DNA of 46,716 nt from an uncultured Collinsella sp. (GCA_900544995.1 UQXC01000010.1:1-46716); one strand, 5' to 3'; counted from the stretch's first letter, positions 31,058-40,009 are shown. Numbers and translations are program-made. The notes: a model not told the origin generated them from the letters alone.

Positions 31058-33133
31058 CTACTTGGCGCGGCCCTCCTCATAGCGCTCGACCAGCTTGGCC
31101 TGAACGTCATAAGGCACCTGCTCGTAGCCGGCGGGCTTCATGGTAAAGTCGCCCGTGCCGCGCGTAATAGATCGCAGACGCGTCGAATAATCCGTCAGCT
31201 CGGCCAGCGGCGCCTGGGCGATGACCACGGTATCGCCGCGCTCATCGGTCTCCATGCCCGTCACGCGACCGCGCGATGCCGAGATGTCGCCCATCACGGC
31301 GCCGGCGTAGCTCTCGGGGATAGTCACCGTAATTTCCTCGATGGGCTCCAGCACCACCGGATCGGCATCGGCGCACGCCTTGCGCAGGCCGATGCGAGCC
31401 GCCGCGCGGAACGCCATCTCGTTGGAGTCGACGCTGTGATACGAGCCGTCGTACACAGCCACGCGAATGCCCGTGAGCGGGTAGCCGGCAATGATGCCGT
31501 CCTTCATGGTCTCCTGGACACCCTTGTCCACGGCGGGGATCAGCGAGCGCGGAATGCGGCCGCCCACGACCTCGTCCACAAACTCATAGCCATCGCTCGT
31601 GCCGTCGGGCCCGATGAGCGGCTCAACGCGCAGCCAGCAGTCGCCATACTGACCGGCACCGCCAGTCTGCTTCTTGTGGCGGCCCTGTGCGCTCGCCGTG
31701 CGGCGGATAGTCTCGCGATACGGAATGCGGATTGGCACGCTTTTGGCCACGACCTTGGTGCGATCCTCCAAACGGTTGAGCAGGACCGAAACCTGCGCCT
31801 CACCCACGGCGGAGATGATAGTCTGGCCGGTCTCCTCGTCACGATCGATGCTCATGGTCGGATCGGCCTTGCACGCCTTCTCGATAAACGTGTAGAGCTT
31901 CTCCTCGTCACCGCGGTTCTCGGCCTCGATGGCAATGCGGTACTGCGAGTTGGGAAACTTAAACGCCGCCGCCTCGACCTTACCGGTAATGGAGAGCGTG
32001 TCACCCGTCTCTGCCGCCAACTTGGGCGCCACGATAATGTCGCCGGCATAGGCGTGACCGACCTCGGTCATGTCGCGGCCGCACATCACATACAGGTGAG
32101 CCAGACGATCGCTCTTGCGAGTGCGCGCGTTGATCAACTCAAGGCCCGGCTCAAGCGTACCCGTCAGCACCTTGATAAAGCTGATGCGGCCCTGCTGCGG
32201 ATCGGCCAGGGTCTTAAACACAAACGCCACCGGACGGTCATCGTCACTCGAGATCTTAAGCGAATCACCGTCGATGAGCGGCATCTCGCCATAGTCGGTC
32301 GGCGCTGGGAAGTATGTCGCGATGTCGTCCATCAGCGAGTTGACGCCCTGCTCCTTAATGCAATCGCCCGCAAAGACCGGCACAAAGATGCGCTCGGCGA
32401 TCGCCTTCGACAGCAGGCCTTCAAGCTCCTCCTGCGTCAGCGTCTCCTCGCCTTCCAAGTACTTCATCATCAACTCGTCGTCAGCCTCGGCCACCAGCTC
32501 GCACAGGTGGTCATGGGCCTCCTCGGCCTGGGCACGATACTCCTCGGGAATCTCCGACTCAACGGCTTCGGTGCCGTTGCAATGGCGCGCCTTCATGCGC
32601 ACCAGGTCGATAATGCCGTCAAAGTCCTCGCCCTCGCCCCAGGGAAGGGTCACGGCGCCCAAGCGCGTGCCAAAGCGCTCCTGCAGCAGGTCCATTGTGG
32701 TCGTAAAGCTGGCCTCGGGGCGCGACAGACGGTTCACGAACACCGCACGCGCCAGACGTAGATCCTCCGCCGCATACCAAAGCTTGACGGTCGTAGGCTG
32801 CGGGCCGGCCTCGGCGTCGACCACAAACAGAGCCGTCTCGCAGACGCTCATTGCGGCAAAGGCGTCGCCGATAAAATCGGGATAGCACGGGGCATCGAGC
32901 ACGTTGATGCGGGCGCCCTTCCAGTCGATCGGCGCGATGGTCGTCGAGATAGAGAATGAACGCTTGACCTCTTCGGGGTCATAGTCGAGCGTGGGCTTAG
33001 TGCCGTCGTGGCCGCCCAGGCGGGCGGTCTTGCCGGAAAGGTGGAGCATGGCCTCGGCGAGTGAAGTCTTGCCCACCCCGCCTTGGCCTACGAGCACCAC
33101 GTTCCTTACATTGCCGGTCTTGGGAGCACCCAT
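31058..33133 (-). CDS. Divergent EF-G paralogue (EF-G2-like)
   Basis: The 691-aa protein has the full five-domain EF-G layout but altered GTPase motifs. G1 reads GQGGVGKT (16-23) instead of GHIDAGKT. No ERGITI switch I is visible. G3 reads LDAPCYPDF (79-87) instead of DTPGHVDF, and G4 reads NRLSR (134-138) instead of NKMDR. Domain IV contains the expected KQTGGAGQYGD-type segment. Such factors are common in Actinobacteria beside a normal EF-G. Their role is unclear. ATG 33133 follows AGGAGGT. Upstream codons in frame are not family-like. Confidence 0.9.
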   Translation of the reverse strand: MGAPKTGNVRNVVLVGQGGVGKTSLAEAMLHLSGKTARLGGHDGTKPTLDYDPEEVKRSFSISTTIAPIDWKGARINVLDAPCYPDFIGDAFAAMSVCETALFVVDAEAGPQPTTVKLWYAAEDLRLARAVFVNRLSRPEASFTTTMDLLQERFGTRLGAVTLPWGEGEDFDGIIDLVRMKARHCNGTEAVESEIPEEYRAQAEEAHDHLCELVAEADDELMMKYLEGEETLTQEELEGLLSKAIAERIFVPVFAGDCIKEQGVNSLMDDIATYFPAPTDYGEMPLIDGDSLKISSDDDRPVAFVFKTLADPQQGRISFIKVLTGTLEPGLELINARTRKSDRLAHLYVMCGRDMTEVGHAYAGDIIVAPKLAAETGDTLSITGKVEAAAFKFPNSQYRIAIEAENRGDEEKLYTFIEKACKADPTMSIDRDEETGQTIISAVGEAQVSVLLNRLEDRTKVVAKSVPIRIPYRETIRRTASAQGRHKKQTGGAGQYGDCWLRVEPLIGPDGTSDGYEFVDEVVGGRIPRSLIPAVDKGVQETMKDGIIAGYPLTGIRVAVYDGSYHSVDSNEMAFRAAARIGLRKACADADPVVLEPIEEITVTIPESYAGAVMGDISASRGRVTGMETDERGDTVVIAQAPLAELTDYSTRLRSITRGTGDFTMKPAGYEQVPYDVQAKLVERYEEGRAK

Positions 33134-33374
33134 GATGACCTCCTTGCAGGGCCGCGCGCAATGCGCGACGCCAACGGGGAGAGTTCGCGGTCGGTGCCGT
33201 CCCGGGAGCAGCATGGTCGGCAGCCGAGCCGACTCACCCTCCAAATGTCCTATGGCACCACCCTACCCTCACGGACGACTATCCATGCATACCTTTCGGC
33301 GCACGTATGAATACAGGCGGCGAGAGGAAGAAGAACGCATGCGAGGCGATTATTAAACCCCATCGATACAAATA
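33134..33374. other. Leader region of the EF-G2 gene
   Basis: About 240 bases upstream of the EF-G2 start. I see no certain promoter and no gene. A 16-codon rightward frame from ATG 33304 lacks a convincing context. Confidence 0.4.
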
Positions 33375-33414
33375 AAAGCCGCCGCAGACCATAAGACCTG
33401 CGGCGGCTTTTTCT
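33368..33414. terminator. Terminator of the amino-acid ABC operon
   Basis: A perfect 13-bp stem AAAGCCGCCGCAG (33375-33387) pairs with 33398-33410. T-rich flanks lie on both strands (TTTTATTTG leftward, TTTTTC rightward). It lies just past the ATPase stop at 33431. Confidence 0.9.
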
Positions 33415-33430
33415 CAATATATAGCTGAGC

Positions 33431-34195
33431 CTAGCCCTCGATACGGCTCAAGAACTCACGGGTACGTTGCTCACGCGGGTGATCGATAACCTGCTCGGCA
33501 GGACCCTCCTCGACAATGCGACCGCCGTCCATAAAGACCACGCGGTCGGCAACATCGCGCGCAAATTGCATCGCATGGGTCACGATCACCATCGTCATAT
33601 TCTGCGCTGCCAGGTCTTTAATGACACGCAGTACCTCGGCCGTTAGCTCGGGATCGAGCGCCGAGGTCGGCTCGTCAAAGAACAAGATCTCCGGGTCGAG
33701 CGCCAAGGCGCGGGCGATACTCACACGCTGTTGCTGACCGCCCGAAAGCTCACACGGCACCTTGTTCTCGTTGCCCGTAAGCCCCATCTGCGCGATCAAC
33801 TCACGCGCACGCGCTTCGGCCTGCTCGCGCGGACGCTTGAGTACGCGAATCGGAGCATCGGTGATGTTTTTCATCACCGTATAGTGCGGAAACAGATTGT
33901 AGTTCTGAAACACCAGGCCAAATCGCGAACGCGCCCGCTTGGGCACGTCGCCTTTCGCATATACCGCACCCGACCCCGCGTCCGTCGCAACGGCAAGGTC
34001 GCCAAACGAGAGCGAGCCTCCGTCAAGTGTCTCGAGCAGTGTGGCACAGCGCAGAAGTGTGGACTTACCGCCGCCTGAAGGCCCGATAATCGCTACGACC
34101 TCGCCACGCTTTACCTCGAGCGAGATATCCTTGAGCACCTCATTGCCACCAAACGCCTTGCGCGCGTTCGATATTTTCATTACCGAATTAATCAT
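33431..34195 (-). CDS. Polar amino-acid ABC transporter, ATP-binding protein
   Basis: The 254-aa ATPase has Walker A GPSGGGKST, Q-loop FQNYNLFPH, signature LSGGQQQR, Walker B ILFFDEPTSALD and H-loop THAM, all intact and typical of the HisP/GlnQ group. The start at ATG 34195 overlaps the permease end by 8 bases. ATG 34180 is an alternative. It energises uptake through the permease encoded upstream. Confidence 0.95.
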   Translation of the reverse strand: MINSVMKISNARKAFGGNEVLKDISLEVKRGEVVAIIGPSGGGKSTLLRCATLLETLDGGSLSFGDLAVATDAGSGAVYAKGDVPKRARSRFGLVFQNYNLFPHYTVMKNITDAPIRVLKRPREQAEARARELIAQMGLTGNENKVPCELSGGQQQRVSIARALALDPEILFFDEPTSALDPELTAEVLRVIKDLAAQNMTMVIVTHAMQFARDVADRVVFMDGGRIVEEGPAEQVIDHPREQRTREFLSRIEG

Positions 34196-34841
34196 GGTAG
34201 TAATCCAATTTTGTCTCGGCGGCGCCCAGCAGCATCTCGACGACGAAGTTAAAGACCCAGTAAATCAGCGCCGCGATCGCAAACGGCACCATGCTCACCT
34301 GCGAGGCGACCAGCGCCTTAGCCGTCGAGAACATCTCCCCCACGCCGATGGCAAACGCCAGCGACGTGTCTTTGACCAGCGTGATGATCTCGTTGCCCAT
34401 CGCCGGCAAAATGCGTTTGGCAACCTGTGGCATCACGATGTACAAAAACGTCTGCAGGCGCGAGTAGCCCAGCACCTCGGCGGCCTCATATTGACCGCGC
34501 GGAATCGACTGCAGGCCCGAGCGATAGATCTCGGCAAAGTAGCCGGCGTAGTTGATGATGAACGCCACAACGCACGCCGTCCACTTGGAATCGGGCGTGA
34601 GCGAGATACCGAACACGTAGTACGGGGCAAAGTAGATGGCAAACATCTGCAGCATGAGCGGCGTACCGCGCATCACCGAAATATAGATGCGCGCAATCCA
34701 ACGCAGCGGCGCGACCTTGCTCATGCGCATAAACGCCACGGGGATCCCCAGAGGAATCGACCCGAGCAGCGTCAGTACAAACAGCTGCAAACTGACCAAG
34801 AACCCCTGGCCAAGCATCTGCATCATGACTTGAATAGACAA
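34188..34841 (-). CDS. Polar amino-acid ABC transporter, permease
   Basis: The 217-aa HisM/GlnP-type permease has about five membrane helices. It carries the coupling-helix region EIYRSGLQSIPRGQYEAAEVLG, here seen in two parts (EIYRSGLQSIPRG and QYEAAEVLGYSR). I place the start at TTG 34841 because AGAGAG lies 6 bases upstream. ATG 34826 is a shorter alternative with a poor site. The gap to the binding-protein gene holds the large hairpin at 34887-34993. Confidence 0.93.
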   Translation of the reverse strand: MSIQVMMQMLGQGFLVSLQLFVLTLLGSIPLGIPVAFMRMSKVAPLRWIARIYISVMRGTPLMLQMFAIYFAPYYVFGISLTPDSKWTACVVAFIINYAGYFAEIYRSGLQSIPRGQYEAAEVLGYSRLQTFLYIVMPQVAKRILPAMGNEIITLVKDTSLAFAIGVGEMFSTAKALVASQVSMVPFAIAALIYWVFNFVVEMLLGAAETKLDYYHD

Positions 34842-34886
34842 CCTAAGCTCTCTTTCGCGACAACAGAACAGCGAACCCAATACTAA

Positions 34887-34993
34887 AGCGGGTTTTCCAG
34901 GTGCCCGAGTTTGCCGTGAAAGAGGAGCGCCGCGTACTAAATGTACGCAAGCGACGGTTTGAACGGCAAAATCGGGTGCCTGGGAAAGCCGCT
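34887..34993. repeat. Core-plus-variable-arm hairpin, copy 2 (binding protein-permease gap)
   Basis: The 31-nt arms at 34887-34917 and 34963-34993 pair at 26 positions. The core at 34918-34966 matches the copy at 25387-25435 at about five of six positions (GAAAGAGGAGCG, then GCGTAC-loop-GTACGC, then AGCGACGG). The arms have a different sequence. The element reaches into the stop codon of the binding-protein gene. It could protect upstream mRNA and give more binding protein than permease. Confidence 0.8.
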
Positions 34994-35852
34994 ATTTCAA
35001 AACCCAGTTGTCGAAGGATAGACCATAGCTTGAATACTTATCGCAGAGGTCCTTGACCGTGCCGTCCTCATAGAGCGCCTTGAGCGACTCGGTCACGGCA
35101 TCGGCCGACTTGGTGTCGCCCTTCTTAAAGCCAACGGCGTAGTGCTCGCTGGACAGCGGCTTGTCGAGCTGCGTATAGGCATCGGGCTTGGCGGCAAGCT
35201 GATACTGAGCGATCGAGAGGTCACAGGCGACGGCATCGACTGCACCACTCTCGAGCTGCATAAACGCCGTGTTGTACTCACCGATGGTATCGAGCGTGGC
35301 AAACGTCGCGGCCAAATCCTTCTGGTCGCCCTCGAGCACATCCTGTGCAGCGGAATCAGTCTGGGTAATGACGGTCCTGCCGGCAAGATCGTCCCAGCTC
35401 TTGATGCCCGCATCCTTCTTGACCACCAGCACCTGCTCGTTGAGCATGTACGGCTCGGAGAACGTGTAGTCGTCCTCGCGGCCCTCCATGGTAAAGCCGT
35501 TCCAGATGCAGTTGATGGCGCCCGAGTTGAGCAGCGTATCCTTGGCGTCCCAGTCGATGGCCTCGTATTTGACCTCCCAGCCCTGCTTATCGGCAACAGC
35601 CTTGGCCAAATCGAGATCATAGCCGGTGTACCCGCCATCGTCGCCCACAAAACCATACGGAGGATAGGACTTATCAAAGCCCACCACAAGCTTCTTGGAC
35701 TCTGCAGCGCCCTTCACATCCTTGGCCGCGGCAGAGCCAGCAGCGGAGCCCTTGCCGGCACCACCGCCGCAGCCGACAAGACCAAGGCCAAGCACCGTGG
35801 CAAACGAGCCGGCTAGACCAACAAACTGACGACGAGATATATCGGTATTCAT
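34992..35852 (-). CDS. Polar amino-acid ABC transporter, substrate-binding lipoprotein
   Basis: The 286-aa protein starts MNTDISRRQFVGLAG and has a lipobox LVGC at about residues 25-28, so it is exported and lipid-anchored. The twin arginines suggest Tat-type export. The mature part is a family 3 solute-binding protein (LVVGFDKSYPPYGF, GYDLDLAKAVA, GAINCIWNGFTMEGRE). ATG 35852 follows AAGGGGG by 6 bases. It is the first gene of the three-gene operon. The substrate is a polar amino acid of unknown type. Confidence 0.94.
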   Translation of the reverse strand: MNTDISRRQFVGLAGSFATVLGLGLVGCGGGAGKGSAAGSAAAKDVKGAAESKKLVVGFDKSYPPYGFVGDDGGYTGYDLDLAKAVADKQGWEVKYEAIDWDAKDTLLNSGAINCIWNGFTMEGREDDYTFSEPYMLNEQVLVVKKDAGIKSWDDLAGRTVITQTDSAAQDVLEGDQKDLAATFATLDTIGEYNTAFMQLESGAVDAVACDLSIAQYQLAAKPDAYTQLDKPLSSEHYAVGFKKGDTKSADAVTESLKALYEDGTVKDLCDKYSSYGLSFDNWVLK

Positions 35853-35870
35853 GGTATTCCCCCTTGATGG

Positions 35871-35925
35871 CACTTTAGTTAAGTAAAGTGAGTCATGTAA
35901 CGTTCAGAATCATACACTTTAGTGA
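35871..35925 (-). promoter_or_regulatory. AT-rich palindromes upstream of the amino-acid ABC operon
   Basis: CACTTTA (35871-35877) and TAAAGTG (35884-35890) form a 7-bp inverted repeat with a 6-base spacer. CACTTTAGTG recurs at 35916-35925. The inner 16-mer CTTTAGTTAAGTAAAG (35873-35888) differs at only two positions from the reverse complement of the palindrome at 5513-5528 in front of ilvE. This is a possible shared operator for an amino-acid-responsive regulator. Confidence 0.5.
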
Positions 35926-35945
35926 GATGGAGTACAAGGGAGGGT

Positions 35946-36082
35946 TTGCCAGCTGGGCACCGGGGCGGGGGTTAAGTTTCCTGCTTTACAGTCCTGCTCA
36001 CGACGGAGGCCACATTAAGTGGCCTCCTGTTCGTGCGGAACTCGCGATAAACTTAACCCCCGCCCCGGAGCCCAGCGGGCAA
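35946..36082. repeat. 137-nt hairpin with 34-bp arms
   Basis: The arms at 35946-35979 and 36049-36082 match at 32 of 34 positions. An inner stem is 9 bp (36005-36013 with 36019-36027, loop ATTAA) plus 5 bp (35999-36003 with 36031-36035). It lies between the divergent amino-acid ABC operon and the rRNA methyltransferase gene. It has no coding potential. Confidence 0.85.
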
Positions 36083-36191
36083 TCATCGTTGTGCCTATCA
36101 CTGATACCAATAAACCGCTTGCATATCGTCTGTTGGCTTGGCACGGTACAATGCTTGTGGCTTTATATTTATAAATTAGTGGGGTTAATTC

Positions 36192-37640
36192 ATGGCAGAA
36201 TCTCGTGCGGAGCGTAGGGCTCGTCGTGCTTTGGTGGAAGCGGCTGAGGGGTCAAAGGAGGAGAAATCTCCTACGAAATCCAAGTCTTCTAAAGCTGCAA
36301 AAAGCAAATCGGCCAAGGGCAAGGCTAAGGCCAAGCGTCCCGGCTCTCGTCGGAGCGAGGACAAGGCATCTCAGACTCGCTCCAAGCGCTCGCATAAAGA
36401 TCAGGTTTCGTCTGCGCGTAAGGCTGTGGATCCCAAGTCTCCCTGTTCCATCATGAAAGCCTGCGGTGGGTGCACGGCGCTCAATCGTCCTTATAAAAAG
36501 CAGCTGGCGGCCAAGCAGACTGCTATGGAGGAGCTTTTTGCCGCTCTTTGCGAGCGCGAGGGTATTAGCGTCGACCCCATTCGCGGTATGGGAGTCACCC
36601 TGGGCGACCCGGGCAAATATCCTGCTCCGCGTGGTTTTCGTCATAAGGCTGCCACCCCCTTTGCTCCCGGCAAGGAGGGCGCTGTCCGCTGCGGCTTTTT
36701 TGAACGTGGCACGCACAGAATCGTTGCTGTTCCTGAATGCCCCGTCGAGGCACCGGGCGCCCGACAGATCCTCAACGGCATCGCGCGTGAGGCCGAGCGC
36801 CTGCACATTCCCGCCTTTAACGAGGACAAGCATCTCGGACTGCTTCGCTATGCCGTCGTTCGCTGCGGCTGGCGCACCGACCAGATCATGGTCACCCTCG
36901 TGACCGCCCAGCGCGACCTACCGCATGCACAGGAATTCTTTGAGGCCGTCGCTGCACTCGATCCGCGCATCGTCACCGTCGCCCAAAACATCAACGGGCG
37001 CCCTGGCAACGCCATCCTCGGTGAGGAAACCCGTATCGTTTATGGCGCCGAATGCATGCGCGACCAGCTACTCGGCTGCGAGTTCGACATCTCCCCTACC
37101 GCGTTCTACCAGACCAACCCGCTGCAGACCGAATTGCTCTATCAGCTCGCTATCGACGGCATGGACCTGCGCCAGGGCGATGTGCTTATGGATGCCTACT
37201 GCGGCAGCGGCACCATCGGTCTTTGCGCAGCTAAAGATGCCCAGAGCAAGGGCATCGGCATCATGCTGCTCGGCGTGGAGCGCAACCCGGCGGGCATTGC
37301 CGACGCGCGCCGCAATGCCGAGCTCAACGGTCTTACCCGCAGCGCCTGGTTTATGGCCGACGATGCCACCGATTACATCCTAGATGCCGCCGACAACAAC
37401 GAGCGCGTCGACGTCCTTTCCATCGACCCGCCGCGCGCCGGCTCCACCCCCGAGTTCCTCGAAGCTGCCTGCGCACTTAAGCCGCGCCGCATCACCTATA
37501 TCAGCTGCAACCCCGTGACTCAAGAGCGCGACCTGCACCAGCTCCTCGACGGAGGCTATCGCCTGCTCAAGATCACGCCCGTCGACATGTTCCCCCACAC
37601 CGACCACACCGAAACCGTAGCGGTCCTTGAACGCCGCTAA
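36192..37640 (+). CDS. RlmD/TrmA-family RNA uracil-5 methyltransferase
   Basis: The protein is 482 aa. Residues 1-80 are a Lys/Ser/Ala-rich basic tail, apparently in place of the TRAM domain. Cysteines in CSIMKACGGC (about 85-94) with one further Cys suit an iron-sulfur site. The SAM-binding part has DAYCGSGTIGL, the DPPRAG motif and the nucleophile Cys in YISCNPVTQERDL. It is probably a 23S rRNA m5U methyltransferase; the exact uridine cannot be assigned. ATG 36192 is preceded by GTGGGG. TACAAT near 36148 may be the -10. Confidence 0.92.
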   Translation: MAESRAERRARRALVEAAEGSKEEKSPTKSKSSKAAKSKSAKGKAKAKRPGSRRSEDKASQTRSKRSHKDQVSSARKAVDPKSPCSIMKACGGCTALNRPYKKQLAAKQTAMEELFAALCEREGISVDPIRGMGVTLGDPGKYPAPRGFRHKAATPFAPGKEGAVRCGFFERGTHRIVAVPECPVEAPGARQILNGIAREAERLHIPAFNEDKHLGLLRYAVVRCGWRTDQIMVTLVTAQRDLPHAQEFFEAVAALDPRIVTVAQNINGRPGNAILGEETRIVYGAECMRDQLLGCEFDISPTAFYQTNPLQTELLYQLAIDGMDLRQGDVLMDAYCGSGTIGLCAAKDAQSKGIGIMLLGVERNPAGIADARRNAELNGLTRSAWFMADDATDYILDAADNNERVDVLSIDPPRAGSTPEFLEAACALKPRRITYISCNPVTQERDLHQLLDGGYRLLKITPVDMFPHTDHTETVAVLERR

Positions 37641-37655
37641 TTGTCCGGCACAAGA

Positions 37656-37691
37656 AAGGGGGCGGCCCGCCTGGACCGCCCCCTTCGCTTG
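37656..37691 (+). terminator. Terminator after the rRNA methyltransferase
   Basis: A perfect 10-bp stem AAGGGGGCGG (37656-37665) pairs with 37676-37685. A short T-containing tail follows. It lies between convergent genes. Confidence 0.75.
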
Positions 37692-37705
37692 GTTTATAAA
37701 CTCAG

Positions 37706-38527
37706 CTACATCCCCTTGCGCAGGTCGCACACGCCGGCTGCAGCCATCTCGCGCAGCAGCGTCTCGCGGTCGCGCGTCACGATCAGGTCCAGCGGGAAGT
37801 GAATCTCGTCGAGCATCTTACGCGCCTGGTCGAGCTTGCCAATCGCCATGCCAATATGTGCATCAGTCGAGACGCCAATTCCCACGCCCAGTTCGGCGCA
37901 GCGCTCGGCAATCTTGCGGCATACGGCCCAATGCTCAGTGTCGACACCGTGTTCAAGACTATGGTTGTTGATCTCGATAATCTTGTGCTTGGCCTTAGCT
38001 GCCAACAGCACCTCGTCGATATCGAACGGCACACCCGAACGCCCCGCGTGGCCCAGCATGAACACCTTGGGGTGCTCCAGGGCATTGATATACATCTCGG
38101 TCGTCTGGGCCAGCGTCGCGCCTTCAGCAATCTGCGGATTATGCACGCTCGCAACCAAATAATCCAAATTGCGCGTCACCAAATCGAACAGTGAATGCTG
38201 ACGGCTGTATGAATCGCCGGCGATATCGAGCGTGACAGGAGTGTCCTCGCCAAACAGGCTTCCGTCCAGCGAAACGATATCGGCCTCGGCACCACGCAGC
38301 ACCAGCACGCCGCTCCATATGCGCGGCCAGATATCCTGGTTGATAAAGAACTGGTAACTGCGCAGGTCATTGGGGCAAGCCGTAACCATAGAGCTCAAAT
38401 GGTCGGCAGATCCGAGCACCTGCAGACCACGCTCTGCCGCCCAGTACACATTCTCCTCAATGGTCGAATATGCATGCGCAGAGAACATCGTATGGGTATG
38501 AATGTCACAAGAAAGCAGGTAGGGCAT
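37706..38527 (-). CDS. PHP-domain phosphatase (YcdX-like)
   Basis: The 273-aa protein begins with the PHP metal motif DIHTHT (H10, H12). SADH at about 41-44, VASVHNP, LGHAGR and STDAHIG follow, supplying the remaining ligands of a trinuclear metal site. The family includes phosphatases of small phosphorylated substrates. The natural substrate here is unknown. ATG 38527 follows AAGGAG. The downstream position and same direction as the aminotransferase (165 bases away) do not prove an operon. Confidence 0.9.
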   Translation of the reverse strand: MPYLLSCDIHTHTMFSAHAYSTIEENVYWAAERGLQVLGSADHLSSMVTACPNDLRSYQFFINQDIWPRIWSGVLVLRGAEADIVSLDGSLFGEDTPVTLDIAGDSYSRQHSLFDLVTRNLDYLVASVHNPQIAEGATLAQTTEMYINALEHPKVFMLGHAGRSGVPFDIDEVLLAAKAKHKIIEINNHSLEHGVDTEHWAVCRKIAERCAELGVGIGVSTDAHIGMAIGKLDQARKMLDEIHFPLDLIVTRDRETLLREMAAAGVCDLRKGM

Positions 38528-38692
38528 CAGGTCTCCTTATCTGGCACGGCCGTCGCTTATATTCATTGTACGCATAGCCTCCGATAGTCGTAAAACCACT
38601 CCATCCCAAAGACACAACGTCCATGGCAACGGGGTCCGGCTTAACACCAAACCCCGTTTCACGTAAAACATTGTAGGCAGAGCGCTTTACTC

Positions 38693-39877
38693 TTAACGAT
38701 ACTCGTCCGCCAACTGTTTCCAAGCGGGTAGCGAATTGACAATCGTTTCGTAACTCACGCAATAGCCCAGGCGGAACCAACCCGGCATACCAAAGCTGTC
38801 CGAGGGAACCGCAAGCAACTCATACTTCTTTGCGCGCTCGCAAAACGCATTCGCTTCGGGCTCCAACGCTTTCACCCATAGGTAGAACGCGCCATCCGGC
38901 TCAACATAGGTGTAGCCATACTCCGCTAGTGCGTCGGTAAGCGCGGTGCGGTTGCGTGCATAGGCCTCAACGTCACTCGGCTCATCGATGCAGTCGATAA
39001 TTACGCGCTGAAAGAGCGCCGGCGCGCACACGAAGCCCAGCGTACGGGCGGCACCGGCAACGGCAGGCATTAGACGATCTGCCTGAGGATTCGTATTGGG
39101 AACAAGGATCCATCCCACGCGCTCGCCCGGCAGCGAAAGCGACTTAGAATACGAGTAGCACACCACGGTGTTCTCGTAGATCGAGGGCACCCAAGGCACC
39201 TCGGCACCGTACACGATCTCGCGGTACGGCTCATCCGAGATGAGCATAATCGGATTCTCGGGATCGCGCTGAGCGTTGGCCTCGCGCAGAACATTGGCCA
39301 GTCGCGTCAGCGTGTCGCGTGTATATACGGCACCAGTCGGATTGTTGGGCGAGTCGATGATGACGGCAGTCGTCTTATCGGTAATCGCCTTGAGCACGTT
39401 GTCCACGCTCAGCTGGAACGTATCTTCATCGGCGAGCGCCTCAACACACGTACAGCCGGCCTTCTCAATCCAAACGCGATACTCCGGAAAGTACGGGGCG
39501 ATAACAATAACCTCGTCGCCCGGGTTCGTAACGGCGCTGAGCGTGCAGGTGAGCGAAGCCGCGGCACCCACCGTCATAAAGACGTCCTTGCCCTCATAGT
39601 TCGTTCCAAAGCGGCGGTTGAGCGATTCGGCGACGGCTGCTCGACATTGCGGCAGGCCCGGAGCGGGGGTGTAGCCGTGCAACTGGTCACTCGGCAGCTC
39701 CAGGGCCTTCTTAATCGACTCAGCCACGGCAGCCGGCGCCGGAACACTCGGGTTGCCCAGCGAAAAATCGAATACGTTCTCCGCACCGATCTGTGCCTTG
39801 CGCTCAAGACCATAGCTAAAGATCTCGCGGATGATGGAGCTTTCCGCACCGCGAGCATACATCGTTTCGTTGATCAT
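38693..39877 (-). CDS. Class I/II pyridoxal-phosphate aminotransferase
   Basis: The protein is 394 aa. The PLP lysine K245 lies in YSYSKSLSLPGERVGW. NNPTG is at 178-182 and DEPYRE near 215-220, and an aspartate-aminotransferase-like fold is complete. ATG 39877 follows AAAGGGG. The codons upstream to 39976 run through a palindrome and are excluded. It is probably an aspartate-, aromatic- or alanine-type aminotransferase. The donor and acceptor cannot be read from the sequence. Confidence 0.92.
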   Translation of the reverse strand: MINETMYARGAESSIIREIFSYGLERKAQIGAENVFDFSLGNPSVPAPAAVAESIKKALELPSDQLHGYTPAPGLPQCRAAVAESLNRRFGTNYEGKDVFMTVGAAASLTCTLSAVTNPGDEVIVIAPYFPEYRVWIEKAGCTCVEALADEDTFQLSVDNVLKAITDKTTAVIIDSPNNPTGAVYTRDTLTRLANVLREANAQRDPENPIMLISDEPYREIVYGAEVPWVPSIYENTVVCYSYSKSLSLPGERVGWILVPNTNPQADRLMPAVAGAARTLGFVCAPALFQRVIIDCIDEPSDVEAYARNRTALTDALAEYGYTYVEPDGAFYLWVKALEPEANAFCERAKKYELLAVPSDSFGMPGWFRLGYCVSYETIVNSLPAWKQLADEYR

Positions 39878-39938
39878 CTGTTCCCCTTTCGCATAGGCGC
39901 TATTGTACGCTTTAGCCGAGCAAAGTGCCGCAGCAATG

Positions 39939-39996
39939 TTGATTGGGGACAGACTTAAATGCGTGAAAACGCTCATTTAAGTCTGTCCCCAATCAA
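39939..39996. repeat. 58-nt palindrome with 23-bp perfect arms and GGGGACAG core
   Basis: The arms at 39939-39961 and 39974-39996 are exact complements (TTGATTGGGGACAGACTTAA...), with a small GCGT-GAAA-ACGC tip. It contains the GGGACAG motif of the other family, but inside the arms rather than in the loop. It lies upstream of the aminotransferase and downstream of ftsH. Confidence 0.85.
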
Positions 39997-40009
39997 CAGA
40001 CGGCCCCAT

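Noticed and set aside
33304..33353. Sixteen-codon rightward frame starting ATG before the ABC terminator
   Set aside because: It is too short, with no convincing promoter or conservation visible. It could be a leader peptide, but there is no downstream rightward gene.
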